Below are positions 9,790-19,789 of a DNA stretch of 64,000 bases, piece after piece. Position 1 is the first letter of the stretch. Each line of letters begins with the position of its first letter. Made by a program: the position numbers and the translations under genes. Source of the DNA: Synechococcus elongatus PCC 11801. Lineage in GTDB: Bacteria > Cyanobacteriota > Cyanobacteriia > Synechococcales > Synechococcaceae. The stretch is taken from contig NZ_CP030139.2 in assembly GCF_003846445.2 (NCBI RefSeq), positions 1,901,223-1,965,222 on the forward strand. Reading direction: 5' to 3'. The notes below the pieces were generated by a model. That model was given only the letters and a program-made list of their open reading frames with translations, had not been told where the DNA came from and searched no databases.

Positions 9790-10204
9790 AGCGTGACGTT
9801 CCGGAAGGACAAACCAGCGGATTAGAGCTTAGGGAACCAGGCTGTAAGCAGGATGCTGGCAAATGCTTACAACGGGTGTGTTTATGTTTTCTTAAAAATA
9901 ATAATGGCTCTGTTGAGGTGAGGTGCAGTGCCCAGAAAATCTTCAAGTTGTCTTCATATTTGCTGCGATCGCTCAGCTTCACTGCTCCTGTGATTGAGCT
10001 GCTGATTTGCGCATCAAGGTTTCATTGCTGTTGAGATTCCACTGCACTCTAGTGGTGATTTGTGGCTTGTTGGTTCGCTCAGAGGTGGGTGTATTGAGTA
10101 TGAGATAGACCAAGGATTAAAAGAATTGAGGAGAAGGGGACAGCGATCGCCCCCAGTTCTAAGAGCTTTCTATTCAGACGATTTCAGCAATCTGAAGACT
10201 GCAG
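9790..10204. other. Intergenic region upstream of rpaA
   Basis: 415 bases between the rpaA start and the stop of the glycine-zipper protein gene. It should hold the rpaA promoter and leader. AT-rich patches occur near 9885-9905. I could not place a confident -10 element, operator, hairpin terminator or coding frame. Confidence 0.5.
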
Positions 10205-10726
10205 TTAGTTGAGGCGTAATGCCTGAGCTTCAGCTTTTGCTTTTTCAAGCGCTGCTTTGAGGTTTTCTTCATCGGCAAAACTCAAGTTAGTTTGCAAAAT
10301 GCGAGCATCCTTGGCATAGGAACGCAATTCTTTGAGAATGCGATCGGGGGTTGCTTCTCGGATCAGCAAGCACAAGGCTGCTGAGCCAACTTGTAGGGTT
10401 TCACCAACTTCACGCAAAAAATCATCGTTAATGCCGATGTCGCTCAAGGAACCGCTGAGGGCACCCGCAGCAGCCCCGATTGCTGCGCCAGCTAAGGGAT
10501 TGAGGAAGAGAAGACCAACAAGAGTCCCCCAAAAACCACCACTGACGGCCCCTGTTGCAGTCAGATTAATGGCTTGATTGAGTTTGACGTGCCCTTCGGA
10601 ATCCTTGCTGACAACCACAGCATCTTCAAGGGCAATTAAATGTTCCGTTTGGAGCTGGGCTAATTTGATGCGAACTTCTTCTGCTTCTTGAGCATTGGGG
10701 AAACCCACAACAACGAGGGAGCTCAT
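10205..10726 (-). CDS. DUF1269-type glycine-zipper membrane-associated protein
   Basis: 173 residues. The N-terminal half starts with a strand and helix (SSLVVVGFPNAQEAEEVRIK). The centre is a Gly/Ala-rich hydrophobic stretch (WGTLVGLLFLNPLAGAAIGA) of the glycine-zipper kind. The C-terminal helix ends in ALEKAKAEAQALRLN. Related proteins are annotated as general-stress or membrane proteins without a set function. It lies 88 bases after cobN on the same strand. Confidence 0.75.
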   Translation of the reverse strand: MSSLVVVGFPNAQEAEEVRIKLAQLQTEHLIALEDAVVVSKDSEGHVKLNQAINLTATGAVSGGFWGTLVGLLFLNPLAGAAIGAAAGALSGSLSDIGINDDFLREVGETLQVGSAALCLLIREATPDRILKELRSYAKDARILQTNLSFADEENLKAALEKAKAEAQALRLN

Positions 10727-10814
10727 AGGGATTCAAAAGCGCTAGGAATAAACCCACGGTAACCAGCGATCGCGGAGTTGTCCGAGACTTGCAATTGCTC
10801 GTAATAAAGCCTTG

Positions 10815-13800
10815 CTAGCGTGAGTTGTTGTCTGGAATACTTCCGAGTCGACCTTCGATATCCGCCTCTACTTCAAGCGAGAGCGATCGCAGTTGAGCAA
10901 TTAGCCGAGCATCCGCATGCTGCCACAATCCTCGTTGTTCCGCTTCGAGGAGGCGTTCTGCCATGTCTCGTAGTGCCCAAGGATTATGGGTTTGAATAAA
11001 GTGTTGAACCTTGGAGTCGATTAAATAGGCCTCGGCTACTCCCTGATACATATAGTCAGGAACAAGTGCAGTGGTCGCATCATAGGCAAAGAGAAAATCG
11101 AGGGTTGCCGCCATTTCAAAAGCTCCTTTATAGCCATGGCGCATTGCCCCTTCAATCCATTTAGGATTGACGACACGGGAGCGATAGACCCGCGCAATTT
11201 CCTGTTGCAGCGATCGCACCTTGGGATTATCGACACAGGAATGATCACCAAAGTAGAGCTGCGGCTGTTGCCCTTGAATCAGTGCTGTTGCAGCTGCGAG
11301 TCCGCCTTGGAATTGATAGTAGTCATCGGAGTCGAGAATATCGTGCTCGCGATTGTCTTGATTTTGGAGCACAATTTGCAGCTGTTGGAGTCGTTGCGTA
11401 AAGGCTTCTGGCTCGCACTGACCAATGCCCTGGCCACTGTAGGCATAGCTGCTCCAATTCAGATAAGCCCGCCCTAAATCATCAGCAGAGTCCCAGTTTT
11501 GCGATTCAATGAGCCCTTGAAGGCCAGCTCCATAGGCACCGGGTTTCGATCCAAAAATGCGATAGCGCGATCGCCGTTGAGCTTGATCAAGTGGTAATCC
11601 TTGCTGTTGCCAACTAGCAGTTTCTTGGCGCACCTTGGCAGCAATCGGATTCCAATTTTCCGGCTCCTCTAAATCGGCAACCGCTGCGATCGCTTGGTCA
11701 AACAGATCAATCAAGTTGGGAAATGCATCCCGAAAGAAGCCGGAAATTCGCAAGGTGACATCGACTCTGGGGCGTTGCAGAAGGGACAGCGGCAGGATTT
11801 CAAAATCAATCACCCGCCGTGAACTGCCCTCCCAAACGGGTTGCACGCCAATCAGCGCCATCGCTTCGGCCAAATCATCACCGCCGGTGCGCATCGTGGC
11901 AGTTCCCCAAAGCGATAGGGCCAGCGTTTGCGGATATTCACCTTGCTCTTGGGTGTAGGCCTCGATCAAGCGATCGGCTGCTTTGCGACCGACATCCCAA
12001 GCACTTTCAGTTGGCAGCGATCGAATATCGACGGCATAGAAATTGCGACCCGTCGGTAGCACCTCTGGTCGGCCACGAGTCGGCGCGCCTGAAGGGCCAG
12101 CAGGGATGTAATGCCCTGCTAAACCGCGCAGCAACGCCATCATTTCCTGATCGGTTTGCCGCAGGTTGGGCAGCAGCGTTTGGTGAATCCAAGTCAGTTC
12201 GGATTGCAGCTCAGCTGAGTCTGTGATGGTTGCGATCGCCTGCCCTTGCAGGAGTTGATCAATCGCATCCGCCGCGATCGCTTCTAGTTGTTCAACTGCT
12301 TCGCCTACCGTTCTGCAGCGGCTGGACTGCAATTCCAGACTGGGCGTGAGGAGACTGGCTAAATCCGCTGTCAACGGATCAAATTCCAATCCGTAAGCTT
12401 GGGCGATCGCACGGGTTAGACCTTGGCGACCGGCCGTCGGATGGCGAGCGATCGAGATGATCAGATCTCGCAGCTGTCGACCTTGGGGGCAACTGCCGAA
12501 AATATGCAAACCATCCCGAATTTGTGACTCTTTCAGTTCACAGAGATAGCGATCGGCGTTGGTGATCAGAGCAGCGAGTTGATCGGGATCGAGTTGCTGG
12601 GGATCATGACCTGGCGTTAGACCTTGAATCTCCGCACTGAGATGATCTTGCTGAATCAGTTGACTGATGCGATCGCGGATTGCAGGCAGTCGTGTGGGAT
12701 CAAGTGTTTGAGCATCGTAATATTCATCGATTAAACTCTCCAGTTTTTGCAGCCCGCCGTAGAGTTCAGCCCGCGTCATCGGCGGCGTTAAATGATCGAG
12801 AATCACCGCCTGCGATCGCCGCTTGGCCTGAGAGCCTTCACCGGGATCATTGACGATAAAAGGATACAAATGGGGCAGCGGGCCGAGAGCAACTTCGGGA
12901 TAGCACTGTTCTGAAAGTGCCAAACTTTTACCCGGCAACCACTCTAAGTTTCCATGCTTGCCGACATGGACAATCGCATCAGCACCAAAATCCGATCGCA
13001 GCCATTCATAAAAAGCTAAATAGTCATGCGTCGGTTCCAGATCCGGTGCGTGATAGTTCAAGGCGGGATCGGCATCATAGCCTCGCGCAGGCTGAATTCC
13101 AATGAAGACATTCCCGAGCTGAATTCCTGCGATCGCCAAGTCTTCTTTAGGTGAGCCCCAACGCGCTTGAATCGCTGACTGAACGGTTGTCGGTAGTGTT
13201 TGAAACCAAGCGCAATAGTGCCCATGACTCAAGCGCTGATAAACCGGATTGAGCTCTTGGGTTTCAGGATCATTTGTGATGCCAGCAGTTAGTTGCTGAA
13301 TTAATTGATCAACATTCTCGGGGAGATTGCTGAGGGAATACCCTTCTTGCTGCAGGGCTTGGAGAATTTCCAGACAACTTGCCGGTGTATCTAGACCCAC
13401 CCCATTGGCGATACGACCATTGCGAGTTGGGTAGTTCGCCAGAATTAGAGCGACCTTGCGATCGCAGGTTGGTTTCAGTCGCAGCTTCACCCAGTTCGCC
13501 GCTAAATCTGCCACAAACTGAATGCGATCGGGCAGGGGTTGATAGCCTAAAACATCCGTTTCTAAATCTAGATTCCAACCTTGAGTAGCTTTGAAAGAAA
13601 TCGCTCGGGTAATGATCCGACCATCGACTTCTGGCAAGGCTACATTCATCGCCACATCCCGAGGCGATAATCCCCGCCAATCCTGTTGCCAACCCTCGAG
13701 GCTACCGCCGCTGAGAATGACTTGCAGAACAGGGACGTCGAGCAACTGCCAAAGCTGTGAGGGTTCTGCTTCTGCGATCGCTTCTCGCTGGAGCGCCAGC

Positions 13801-14606
13801 GGTTGCAGAACCGAAAAACTGGTGGTGTTGATCAGGACTTGAATCGCGGATTCCGGCTGATGTTTGAAGTAGTCAACAATTTCAGCTTGGATATCCGCGT
13901 CGCGCAGCGAGGTGACAAAGAGTGGCACTGGATAGAGCCCGCGATCGCACAAGGCTTGGCACAGCGCATCAATCGCCGCCAGATTCCCTGCTAGATAGTG
14001 AGCGCGATAGAAAAGAATGCCGACCTGCGGTGCGGTTGCATAGTCCAGTGATGTCAGAAAGGGATAACGACCTACCGCTGGAATCCGTTGCGGCAGTTCG
14101 TAGCTAAACCGTGGGGAGAGCCCCTGATGGGCTGCCCAGCGCAGGGCATTCGCCAGATTGGCAACACCGCCTTCAAGAAAGTATTGCCAGCCTTGCTGCA
14201 CCTCAGCCAAGGGCAAGGTCGACTGGCTCATCAGGTCTAAATCTGGCTGATTGTCGCCCGGCAAGACAATCAGCGTGGCTCCACTGCGCTGCACCGTTTC
14301 GCGCACGACTTCCAAACCGTAGGACCAGTAGGACCGTCCTCCCAGCAACCGCAGCAGGATGACCTGCGCCTGCGCCAGCACCGACTCGGCATAGGTGTCG
14401 ATCGACAGTTGCTGCTGTAATTGCAGCAAATTGACCACACGAACGGCAGGAAAGTCTGCTGGCAAAAAAGCCCGAGCTTGCGCGATCGCGCTGATATCCG
14501 TATCGGCCGCCGTCAGAAAAACAATCGGAGCTGGCGACTGTTCGACGAAGATCACGCCCTCCGTGGCTGGGGTCCAGCCGCCGGGGATGGCCGCGAGTCG
14601 GTGCAT
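10815..14606 (-). CDS. cobN: CobN-type cobaltochelatase large subunit
   Basis: 1263 residues from the ATG at 14606 (MHRLAAIPGG). A longer frame reaches 14681 but its first 25 residues look untranslated. The CobN/ChlH family layout is seen: LANYPTRNGRIANGVGLDTP, HVGKHGNLEWLPGKSLALS, VNDPGEGSQAKRR and GAYGAGLQ. The family inserts Co2+ into hydrogenobyrinate a,c-diamide, or in the ChlH branch Mg2+ into protoporphyrin. Length and motifs suit CobN, and cyanobacteria make pseudocobalamin. It follows pyk on the same strand after 123 bases. Confidence 0.88.
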   Translation of the reverse strand: MHRLAAIPGGWTPATEGVIFVEQSPAPIVFLTAADTDISAIAQARAFLPADFPAVRVVNLLQLQQQLSIDTYAESVLAQAQVILLRLLGGRSYWSYGLEVVRETVQRSGATLIVLPGDNQPDLDLMSQSTLPLAEVQQGWQYFLEGGVANLANALRWAAHQGLSPRFSYELPQRIPAVGRYPFLTSLDYATAPQVGILFYRAHYLAGNLAAIDALCQALCDRGLYPVPLFVTSLRDADIQAEIVDYFKHQPESAIQVLINTTSFSVLQPLALQREAIAEAEPSQLWQLLDVPVLQVILSGGSLEGWQQDWRGLSPRDVAMNVALPEVDGRIITRAISFKATQGWNLDLETDVLGYQPLPDRIQFVADLAANWVKLRLKPTCDRKVALILANYPTRNGRIANGVGLDTPASCLEILQALQQEGYSLSNLPENVDQLIQQLTAGITNDPETQELNPVYQRLSHGHYCAWFQTLPTTVQSAIQARWGSPKEDLAIAGIQLGNVFIGIQPARGYDADPALNYHAPDLEPTHDYLAFYEWLRSDFGADAIVHVGKHGNLEWLPGKSLALSEQCYPEVALGPLPHLYPFIVNDPGEGSQAKRRSQAVILDHLTPPMTRAELYGGLQKLESLIDEYYDAQTLDPTRLPAIRDRISQLIQQDHLSAEIQGLTPGHDPQQLDPDQLAALITNADRYLCELKESQIRDGLHIFGSCPQGRQLRDLIISIARHPTAGRQGLTRAIAQAYGLEFDPLTADLASLLTPSLELQSSRCRTVGEAVEQLEAIAADAIDQLLQGQAIATITDSAELQSELTWIHQTLLPNLRQTDQEMMALLRGLAGHYIPAGPSGAPTRGRPEVLPTGRNFYAVDIRSLPTESAWDVGRKAADRLIEAYTQEQGEYPQTLALSLWGTATMRTGGDDLAEAMALIGVQPVWEGSSRRVIDFEILPLSLLQRPRVDVTLRISGFFRDAFPNLIDLFDQAIAAVADLEEPENWNPIAAKVRQETASWQQQGLPLDQAQRRSRYRIFGSKPGAYGAGLQGLIESQNWDSADDLGRAYLNWSSYAYSGQGIGQCEPEAFTQRLQQLQIVLQNQDNREHDILDSDDYYQFQGGLAAATALIQGQQPQLYFGDHSCVDNPKVRSLQQEIARVYRSRVVNPKWIEGAMRHGYKGAFEMAATLDFLFAYDATTALVPDYMYQGVAEAYLIDSKVQHFIQTHNPWALRDMAERLLEAEQRGLWQHADARLIAQLRSLSLEVEADIEGRLGSIPDNNSR

Positions 14607-14729
14607 GCGGGTTCTCGGGTGGGTCTTCTGCGTTATACAGCAGTTGCACGAAGCTCTGATGCGGATTGGCGCGGAAACCAACCAGCATTCAGATGAGGAT
14701 GAGGGGCGATCGCCCCGCTAGACTCCGGC

Positions 14730-16514
14730 CTAGACGGAAATCGGCTGTTCGGCAGCAACTGCTCCAACCGCACCGGAGTAGAGCAGTCCTCGCTTCACAT
14801 CCAGCGTCAGGATTGAACCATCCCGTACGACACTGGTGGCGTTCTTGACGCCAACGATCACGGGAATGCCCAAGCGCAAGCCAATCACGGCGGCATGGCT
14901 AGTCAAGCCTTCCTCTTCCGTGACGATACCGCTGGCCTTGCGAATCGCTTCGATGTAGTCCGCTGTCGTTTGGGTGGCGATCAGAATTTCGCCCTGGGCC
15001 AGATTGGCAGCTTCAGCCGCATTGTGAACGACTCGGGCTTTGCCACTGACACTGCCCTGACCAACCCCGATGCCCCGAGCGATCACTGCCGTAACAATTT
15101 CGACCTTGACCAAGTCAGTAGAGCCGGAAACGCCCGGCAGGGTACCCGCCGTCATCACCACCAAATCGCCTTCCTTGAGCAACGCACGCTCTTGAGCGAC
15201 GTTGAGGGCAGCGCGGAAAGTCTGGCTCGTCGAAGGCAAATCAACGACCAGCAGCGGCTGGACGCCCCACACCAGTTGCAGCTGACGCGCCACATCGATA
15301 TTGGGCGTAACCGCCAAAATCGGCGTGGTCGGGCGGAACTTGGAAACGTTGCGCGCTGTTGCCCCACTTTGGGTCAGGGTCATAATTGCAGCCGCATCCA
15401 ATTGCTCGGCAATGTGACCAACCGCTTGGCTGATCGCATTTGGAATGGAGCTGGTCGGCGTCGGGTTGAGGGTGATGTATTGCTGCTCGGCTTCCATGCG
15501 GCGGGCGATCGTGGCCATGGTTGCCACAGCTTCGATCGGGAACTTACCAACCGCCGTCTCGTTGGAAAGCATCACCGCATCGGTGCCATCCAAGATGGCG
15601 TTGGCCACGTCCGAAATTTCAGCCCGAGTCGGCCGTGGATTGCTGACCATGCTGTCTAGCATTTGGGTCGCAGTAATCACCGGAATGCCGAGGCGATTGG
15701 CCGTGCGGATCAGCCGTTTTTGCAGAATCGGCACATCTTCCGCCGGCAGCTCGACACCAAGGTCACCCCGCGCCACCATCACGCCATCACAGAGCGAGAG
15801 CACGGCTTCCATCTGCTCGATCGCTTCGTGCTTTTCAATCTTGGCGATCACGGGCACGGATTTCCCAGCTCGAGAGATCAGTTCCTTGATCTCCAGCACA
15901 TCCTGCGGATTACGCACAAAGCTGAGAGCAACCCAGTCCACACCTTGATCCAAGCCAAAGATCAGGTCTTCGCGGTCTTTATCGGTCAGGGCTTTGACGG
16001 ACAGATAGACGCCAGGGAAGTTGACCCCTTTGTTGTTGGAGAGGATGCCACCCACCACGACTTCGCAGTGCAGCTCTCGGGTTTGGCGATCGACACGCAC
16101 CACCTTCATTTCGACGCGGCCGTCATCGAGCAGGATTGTGGCGCCTTCCGGCACTTCATCAGCCAGTGGTTCATAGGTGACCGAGCTGATCGTTTGCGAG
16201 CCCGGTACACTACGGCTGGTCAGGATAAAGGAATCGCCTTTCTGGACCGTGATTGGGCCATCGGCAAAACGTCCGAGGCGGATTTTGGGCCCCTGTAAGT
16301 CTTGGAGGATGCCAACGGGCCGATTGAGTTCAAAGGAAATTTGACGGATCAGACGAATGCTGCGCTGATGATCGTCGTGGGTCCCATGGGAGAAATTGAG
16401 CCGCAGCGTCGATGCACCGGCTTCGATCAACGCCCGCAGCACCTCGGGCTTGGACGTTGCAGGGCCAATCGTGGCGACAATTTTGGTGCGGCGCTGAAAG
16501 TCGTTGGGTTGCAT
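14730..16514 (-). CDS. pyk: Pyruvate kinase with C-terminal swivel domain
   Basis: 594 residues, longer than the usual 470. The catalytic barrel shows RTKIVATIGPA, LRLNFSHG, the substrate Lys in VIAKIEKHEA, MVARGDLGVE and ITATQMLDSM. After the allosteric domain an extra phosphohistidine-type swivel domain (about 500-590) has GEILIATQTTADY and GLTSHAAVIG. Such a domain occurs in many bacterial pyruvate kinases. The enzyme makes pyruvate and ATP from PEP and ADP. It is divergent from the MazG-like gene. Confidence 0.96.
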   Translation of the reverse strand: MQPNDFQRRTKIVATIGPATSKPEVLRALIEAGASTLRLNFSHGTHDDHQRSIRLIRQISFELNRPVGILQDLQGPKIRLGRFADGPITVQKGDSFILTSRSVPGSQTISSVTYEPLADEVPEGATILLDDGRVEMKVVRVDRQTRELHCEVVVGGILSNNKGVNFPGVYLSVKALTDKDREDLIFGLDQGVDWVALSFVRNPQDVLEIKELISRAGKSVPVIAKIEKHEAIEQMEAVLSLCDGVMVARGDLGVELPAEDVPILQKRLIRTANRLGIPVITATQMLDSMVSNPRPTRAEISDVANAILDGTDAVMLSNETAVGKFPIEAVATMATIARRMEAEQQYITLNPTPTSSIPNAISQAVGHIAEQLDAAAIMTLTQSGATARNVSKFRPTTPILAVTPNIDVARQLQLVWGVQPLLVVDLPSTSQTFRAALNVAQERALLKEGDLVVMTAGTLPGVSGSTDLVKVEIVTAVIARGIGVGQGSVSGKARVVHNAAEAANLAQGEILIATQTTADYIEAIRKASGIVTEEEGLTSHAAVIGLRLGIPVIVGVKNATSVVRDGSILTLDVKRGLLYSGAVGAVAAEQPISV

Positions 16515-16629
16515 CGACAGCAGAGGTGAATGGGGCGGATAGCCGTGGAAAAGAGAGACCAGGACTCACGGAAGATAGTACCAACAGGGACCCGCCTTAT
16601 CGCTGTTTTGACGCGGAGGAAACTCAACG

Positions 16630-16959
16630 GTGGATTTTCAGGAGTACCAGCAACAGTCTCGCCAAACGGCCTGCTATCCCCAGGCAGGACAGAACTTTCT
16701 CTATCCCACCCTGGGCTTGTGCGGTGAAGCCGGTGAGGTTGCAGAGAAGATCAAAAAGGTGATTCGCGATCGCGACGGCCAAATCGACGCTGAGACCCAA
16801 GCGGCGATCGCCAAGGAATTAGGCGACGTGCTTTGGTATGTGGCACAACTGGCAACTGAACTCGGACTCGAGATGGACGCGATCGCGGCGGCCAATCTCG
16901 ACAAACTGCGATCGCGCCAACAACGGGGCGTCCTGCAAGGCTCTGGTGATAACCGCTAG
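16630..16959 (+). CDS. MazG-like nucleotide pyrophosphohydrolase
   Basis: 109 residues from a GTG with GGAGG about ten bases upstream. The all-alpha NTP-PPase signature is clear: GLCGEAGEVAEKIKK (the ExxE metal site) and KELGDVLWYVAQLATEL (ExxD). Single-domain members hydrolyse non-canonical dNTPs. The last four bases overlap the 3' end of the next gene on the opposite strand. Confidence 0.87.
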   Translation: MDFQEYQQQSRQTACYPQAGQNFLYPTLGLCGEAGEVAEKIKKVIRDRDGQIDAETQAAIAKELGDVLWYVAQLATELGLEMDAIAAANLDKLRSRQQRGVLQGSGDNR

Positions 16960-17516
16960 GCCTGCGCCGCTTGCACAACTGCGATCGCCTGCTGGGTCAG
17001 ATGGTGGAAGTCGCTGTTGTCATCCCAAGGGGCATGCACGTATTCGCCGTTGAGGTAGAGGCGGGCAAATTCTGCTTCATTGCCCTCAGCGGCTTGGGGT
17101 TCGATCGCGATGGGTTGCCGTAGTTGAGTTGGTTGTAAGCGAGCGATCGCCGCAACGAGGGACTTGCTGAACACCGACTGCGCACCGGACTCTAGGACGT
17201 AGTGGCGATCGGCTTTGATGTGCAAATGCAGCTTGGGAACAGCTTTACCGCGCCGCTGCAGCTCCCGAATTTCGAGACCGACGATATAGCCGGTGAGCGC
17301 CGGTGCCTCGATCGCGATTGGATGTCCCTCTGGATCAAGCCGATACCAGTTACAGCCTTGGCTGCGGTTGACGTAGATGTACTGGCGTCCGGGGCTGGGG
17401 CCAAAGCCCAAGGATTCATCCGTCGGTCGCAGGGCTTGGGCGATCGCGCCCAGTTGCTGAGCAATGTCTTTTAAGAGCGGTTCTAAAGCAGTTTGTGTGT
17501 CGATAGTCATAATCAC
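16956..17516 (-). CDS. Conserved hypothetical protein, 186 residues
   Basis: No family recognised. It is soluble with no signal peptide. A helical N-terminus (LLKDIAQQLGAIAQAL) leads into a region rich in strands (RQYIYVNRSQGCNWYRLD, KLHLHIKADRHYVLESG). A second in-frame ATG lies at 17510. It reads into the 3' end of the MazG-like gene with a 4-base overlap. Codon use and HIP1 content are like the neighbours. Confidence 0.7.
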   Translation of the reverse strand: MIMTIDTQTALEPLLKDIAQQLGAIAQALRPTDESLGFGPSPGRQYIYVNRSQGCNWYRLDPEGHPIAIEAPALTGYIVGLEIRELQRRGKAVPKLHLHIKADRHYVLESGAQSVFSKSLVAAIARLQPTQLRQPIAIEPQAAEGNEAEFARLYLNGEYVHAPWDDNSDFHHLTQQAIAVVQAAQA

Positions 17517-17686
17517 AAAATCATTCAGTGTAAAAGCGGCCTTAGAGTGCCACGCTATGATGAGTAATGTGACTTAGGCTACGGCAGTGCCTTACAATTC
17601 TTGACCTACTGCGTCAAAGAGTGCTGCAAGCCACCATTTCAGCCGCTGCGATCGCTCACACTACAGAAATTTCACTCCTAGCGCCC

Positions 17687-19024
17687 ATGATCTCGACTGT
17701 CAGCAAACCGCGTGTCGTCGTCATCGGCGGCGGCTTCGGAGGATTGTATACAGCTCTCAACTTGGGCAAGGCGCCGGTTGAGCTCACGCTGATTGATAAA
17801 CGGAATTTCCACCTCTTCCAACCGCTGCTCTACCAAGTGGCCACGGGTGAAATTTCCCCTGGTGATATTGCTGCTCCCTTGCGAGCGATCGTGGGTCGCA
17901 ACCCCAACACCCGCGTCATTCTCGGTGAAGTGACCGACATCGATCCGCAGGCGCATTGGGTGCGTGTCGGTGATGAAATCGTTGAATACGATTACCTCGT
18001 CGTTGCCACGGGTGCCAGCCACCACTACTTCGGCAATGACCAATGGCAGCCTTTCGCACCAGGTCTAAAAACGGTTGAAGATGCGCTGGAAATGCGTCGC
18101 CGGATTTACTTTGCGCTTGAGCAAGCTGAGCAAGAAAGTGACCCTGAACGGCAAAAGGCTTGGCTGACCTTCACGATCGTTGGGGCTGGCCCTACGGGTG
18201 TGGAACTGGCAGGTGCGATCGCGGAATTGACCCGCGGTGAAATGCGCAAAGAATTCCGCAATGTCGATACCACCCAAGCCAAAGTCATTTTGATTGAAGG
18301 CATGGATCGGGTGCTGCCGCCCTTCCCGCCGGAGCTTTCAGCGCAAGCGCAAGCGCAACTGGAAGGCTTGGGCGTGATCGTGCAAACCAAGGCCATGGTC
18401 ACGGACATTCAAGAAGATCGCGTGGTCTTTAAGACCGGCGATGAGTTGCATAAAATTCCTAGCCGCACGACCCTCTGGGCAGCCGGTGTCAAAGCCTCGC
18501 CCCTCGGCAAGCTCTTGGCGCAGCGAACCGGTGCAGAACTCGATCGCATTGGCCGCGTGATTGTGCAGCCCGATTTGCAGCTGCCGACTGACCCCAGCGT
18601 TTACGTGTTGGGTGACTTGGCGCATTGCCCGGATCAAAATGGCAACCCACTGCCTGGTGTGGCTGCCGTAGCAATGCAGCAGGGCGCGTATCTGGGTAAA
18701 GCCTTGAAGCGCCGCGTTCAGAGCCAAGCGGTGGAGTCGTTCCGTTATCAGGACTTCGGCAGCATGGCGGTGATTGGCCGCAATGCCGCGGTGGCACGAC
18801 TGGGTGGCATCCGCTTGAGTGGACTGCCCGCTTGGTTAGTCTGGGCCTTTGTCCACGTCTGGTACTTGATTGAATTCGACAGCAAACTGCTGGTGATGGT
18901 GCAGTGGGCTTGGACTTACTTCAACCAAAAACGCGGCACTCGCTTGATCGTCAATCACCACCGAATGTCGGCACCGGCAGCAACAGCCGCGACGACGCCT
19001 GAAAAAGAATTGGCGAAGTCCTAG
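17687..19024 (+). CDS. Type 2 NADH dehydrogenase (NDH-2)
   Basis: 445 residues from the ATG at 17687 (MISTVSKPRVVVIGGG). The frame also extends to a GTG at 17621. Two dinucleotide-binding folds are seen: VVVIGGGFGGLYTA for FAD at the N-terminus and TIVGAGPTGVELAGA for NAD(P)H in the centre. VYVLGDLAHC is the second FAD motif. The tail WLVWAFVHVWYLIEFDSK is amphipathic and suits membrane attachment. The family passes electrons from NADH to plastoquinone without pumping protons. Confidence 0.92.
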   Translation: MISTVSKPRVVVIGGGFGGLYTALNLGKAPVELTLIDKRNFHLFQPLLYQVATGEISPGDIAAPLRAIVGRNPNTRVILGEVTDIDPQAHWVRVGDEIVEYDYLVVATGASHHYFGNDQWQPFAPGLKTVEDALEMRRRIYFALEQAEQESDPERQKAWLTFTIVGAGPTGVELAGAIAELTRGEMRKEFRNVDTTQAKVILIEGMDRVLPPFPPELSAQAQAQLEGLGVIVQTKAMVTDIQEDRVVFKTGDELHKIPSRTTLWAAGVKASPLGKLLAQRTGAELDRIGRVIVQPDLQLPTDPSVYVLGDLAHCPDQNGNPLPGVAAVAMQQGAYLGKALKRRVQSQAVESFRYQDFGSMAVIGRNAAVARLGGIRLSGLPAWLVWAFVHVWYLIEFDSKLLVMVQWAWTYFNQKRGTRLIVNHHRMSAPAATAATTPEKELAKS

Positions 19025-19101
19025 CTGCCATTGGGTTGTCTCAGTCCTTGCTGCGATCGCACGGGGGCTGAGACAGAATAGAGGCCAGAGTCTGAGTAGC
19101 C

Positions 19102-19668
19102 ATGATGGTTACGATTCCTCGGGACTTTCACCTCAGTCCGCATCAGTTTGAGCAGCTCTGTCGGGCCAACCCCGATCGCCGCTTTGAGTTGGATGCCGAC
19201 GGACAATTAATTGAGATGCGTCCTACCCATTGGCAGAGTGGCGATCGCAATGCTGAGCTGACCTATCAGCTTCGTGCTTGGTATCGACAAACCCGCCAAG
19301 GTCGCGTTTTTGACTCCTCAACCGGTTTCCGCTTGCCGAATGGGGCGATTCGCTCACCGGATGCGGCTTGGGTGACACCGGAACAGTTGGCGCGGGCAGA
19401 AGCGCGTGGATTGGATGAGTTCTTTCCAGATTGTCCAGCCTTTGTGATTGAACTGGCTTCTGCAAGCGATCGCCCGGATGATTTGCGCAGCAAACTCGCG
19501 GAATATCTGTCCAACGGATGTCAGCTGGGCTGGCTAATTCTGCCAACATTCCGACAGGTAGAAGTGTGGCGATCGCCCCAAGATCCCGAGTGTCTTGAGA
19601 ATCCAGAAATCGTTTCCGCTGATCCGCTTCTTTCTGGCTTCAGTCTCGATTTGCGCGAAATTTGGTGA
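19102..19668 (+). CDS. Uma2-family (DUF820) putative endonuclease
   Basis: 188 residues. PD-(D/E)XK-type core as in the Uma2 family: RSPDAAW gives the Asp, FVIELASASD the Glu, and DDLRSKLAEYLSNG the Lys. These proteins form large paralogous groups in cyanobacteria and are thought to be nucleases, mostly untested. It stands alone between the NDH-2 gene and the tautomerase group. Confidence 0.85.
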   Translation: MMVTIPRDFHLSPHQFEQLCRANPDRRFELDADGQLIEMRPTHWQSGDRNAELTYQLRAWYRQTRQGRVFDSSTGFRLPNGAIRSPDAAWVTPEQLARAEARGLDEFFPDCPAFVIELASASDRPDDLRSKLAEYLSNGCQLGWLILPTFRQVEVWRSPQDPECLENPEIVSADPLLSGFSLDLREIW

Positions 19669-19789
19669 ACAACAAAGGTGATCTACAGCTAGTCAGAGTG
19701 CTGATCATCTTTCATCTACGTTCAGCAGATTGATTGCATCAGATTTCAGACGCTATCTCCAGACCTCTGTCTTGTCACTGCTCTCGGAA

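Noticed and set aside
14702-14715. Palindrome GGGGCGATCGCCCC after the pyk stop
   Set aside because: It is an extended HIP1 octamer with no T-run on either strand, so a terminator is not supported.
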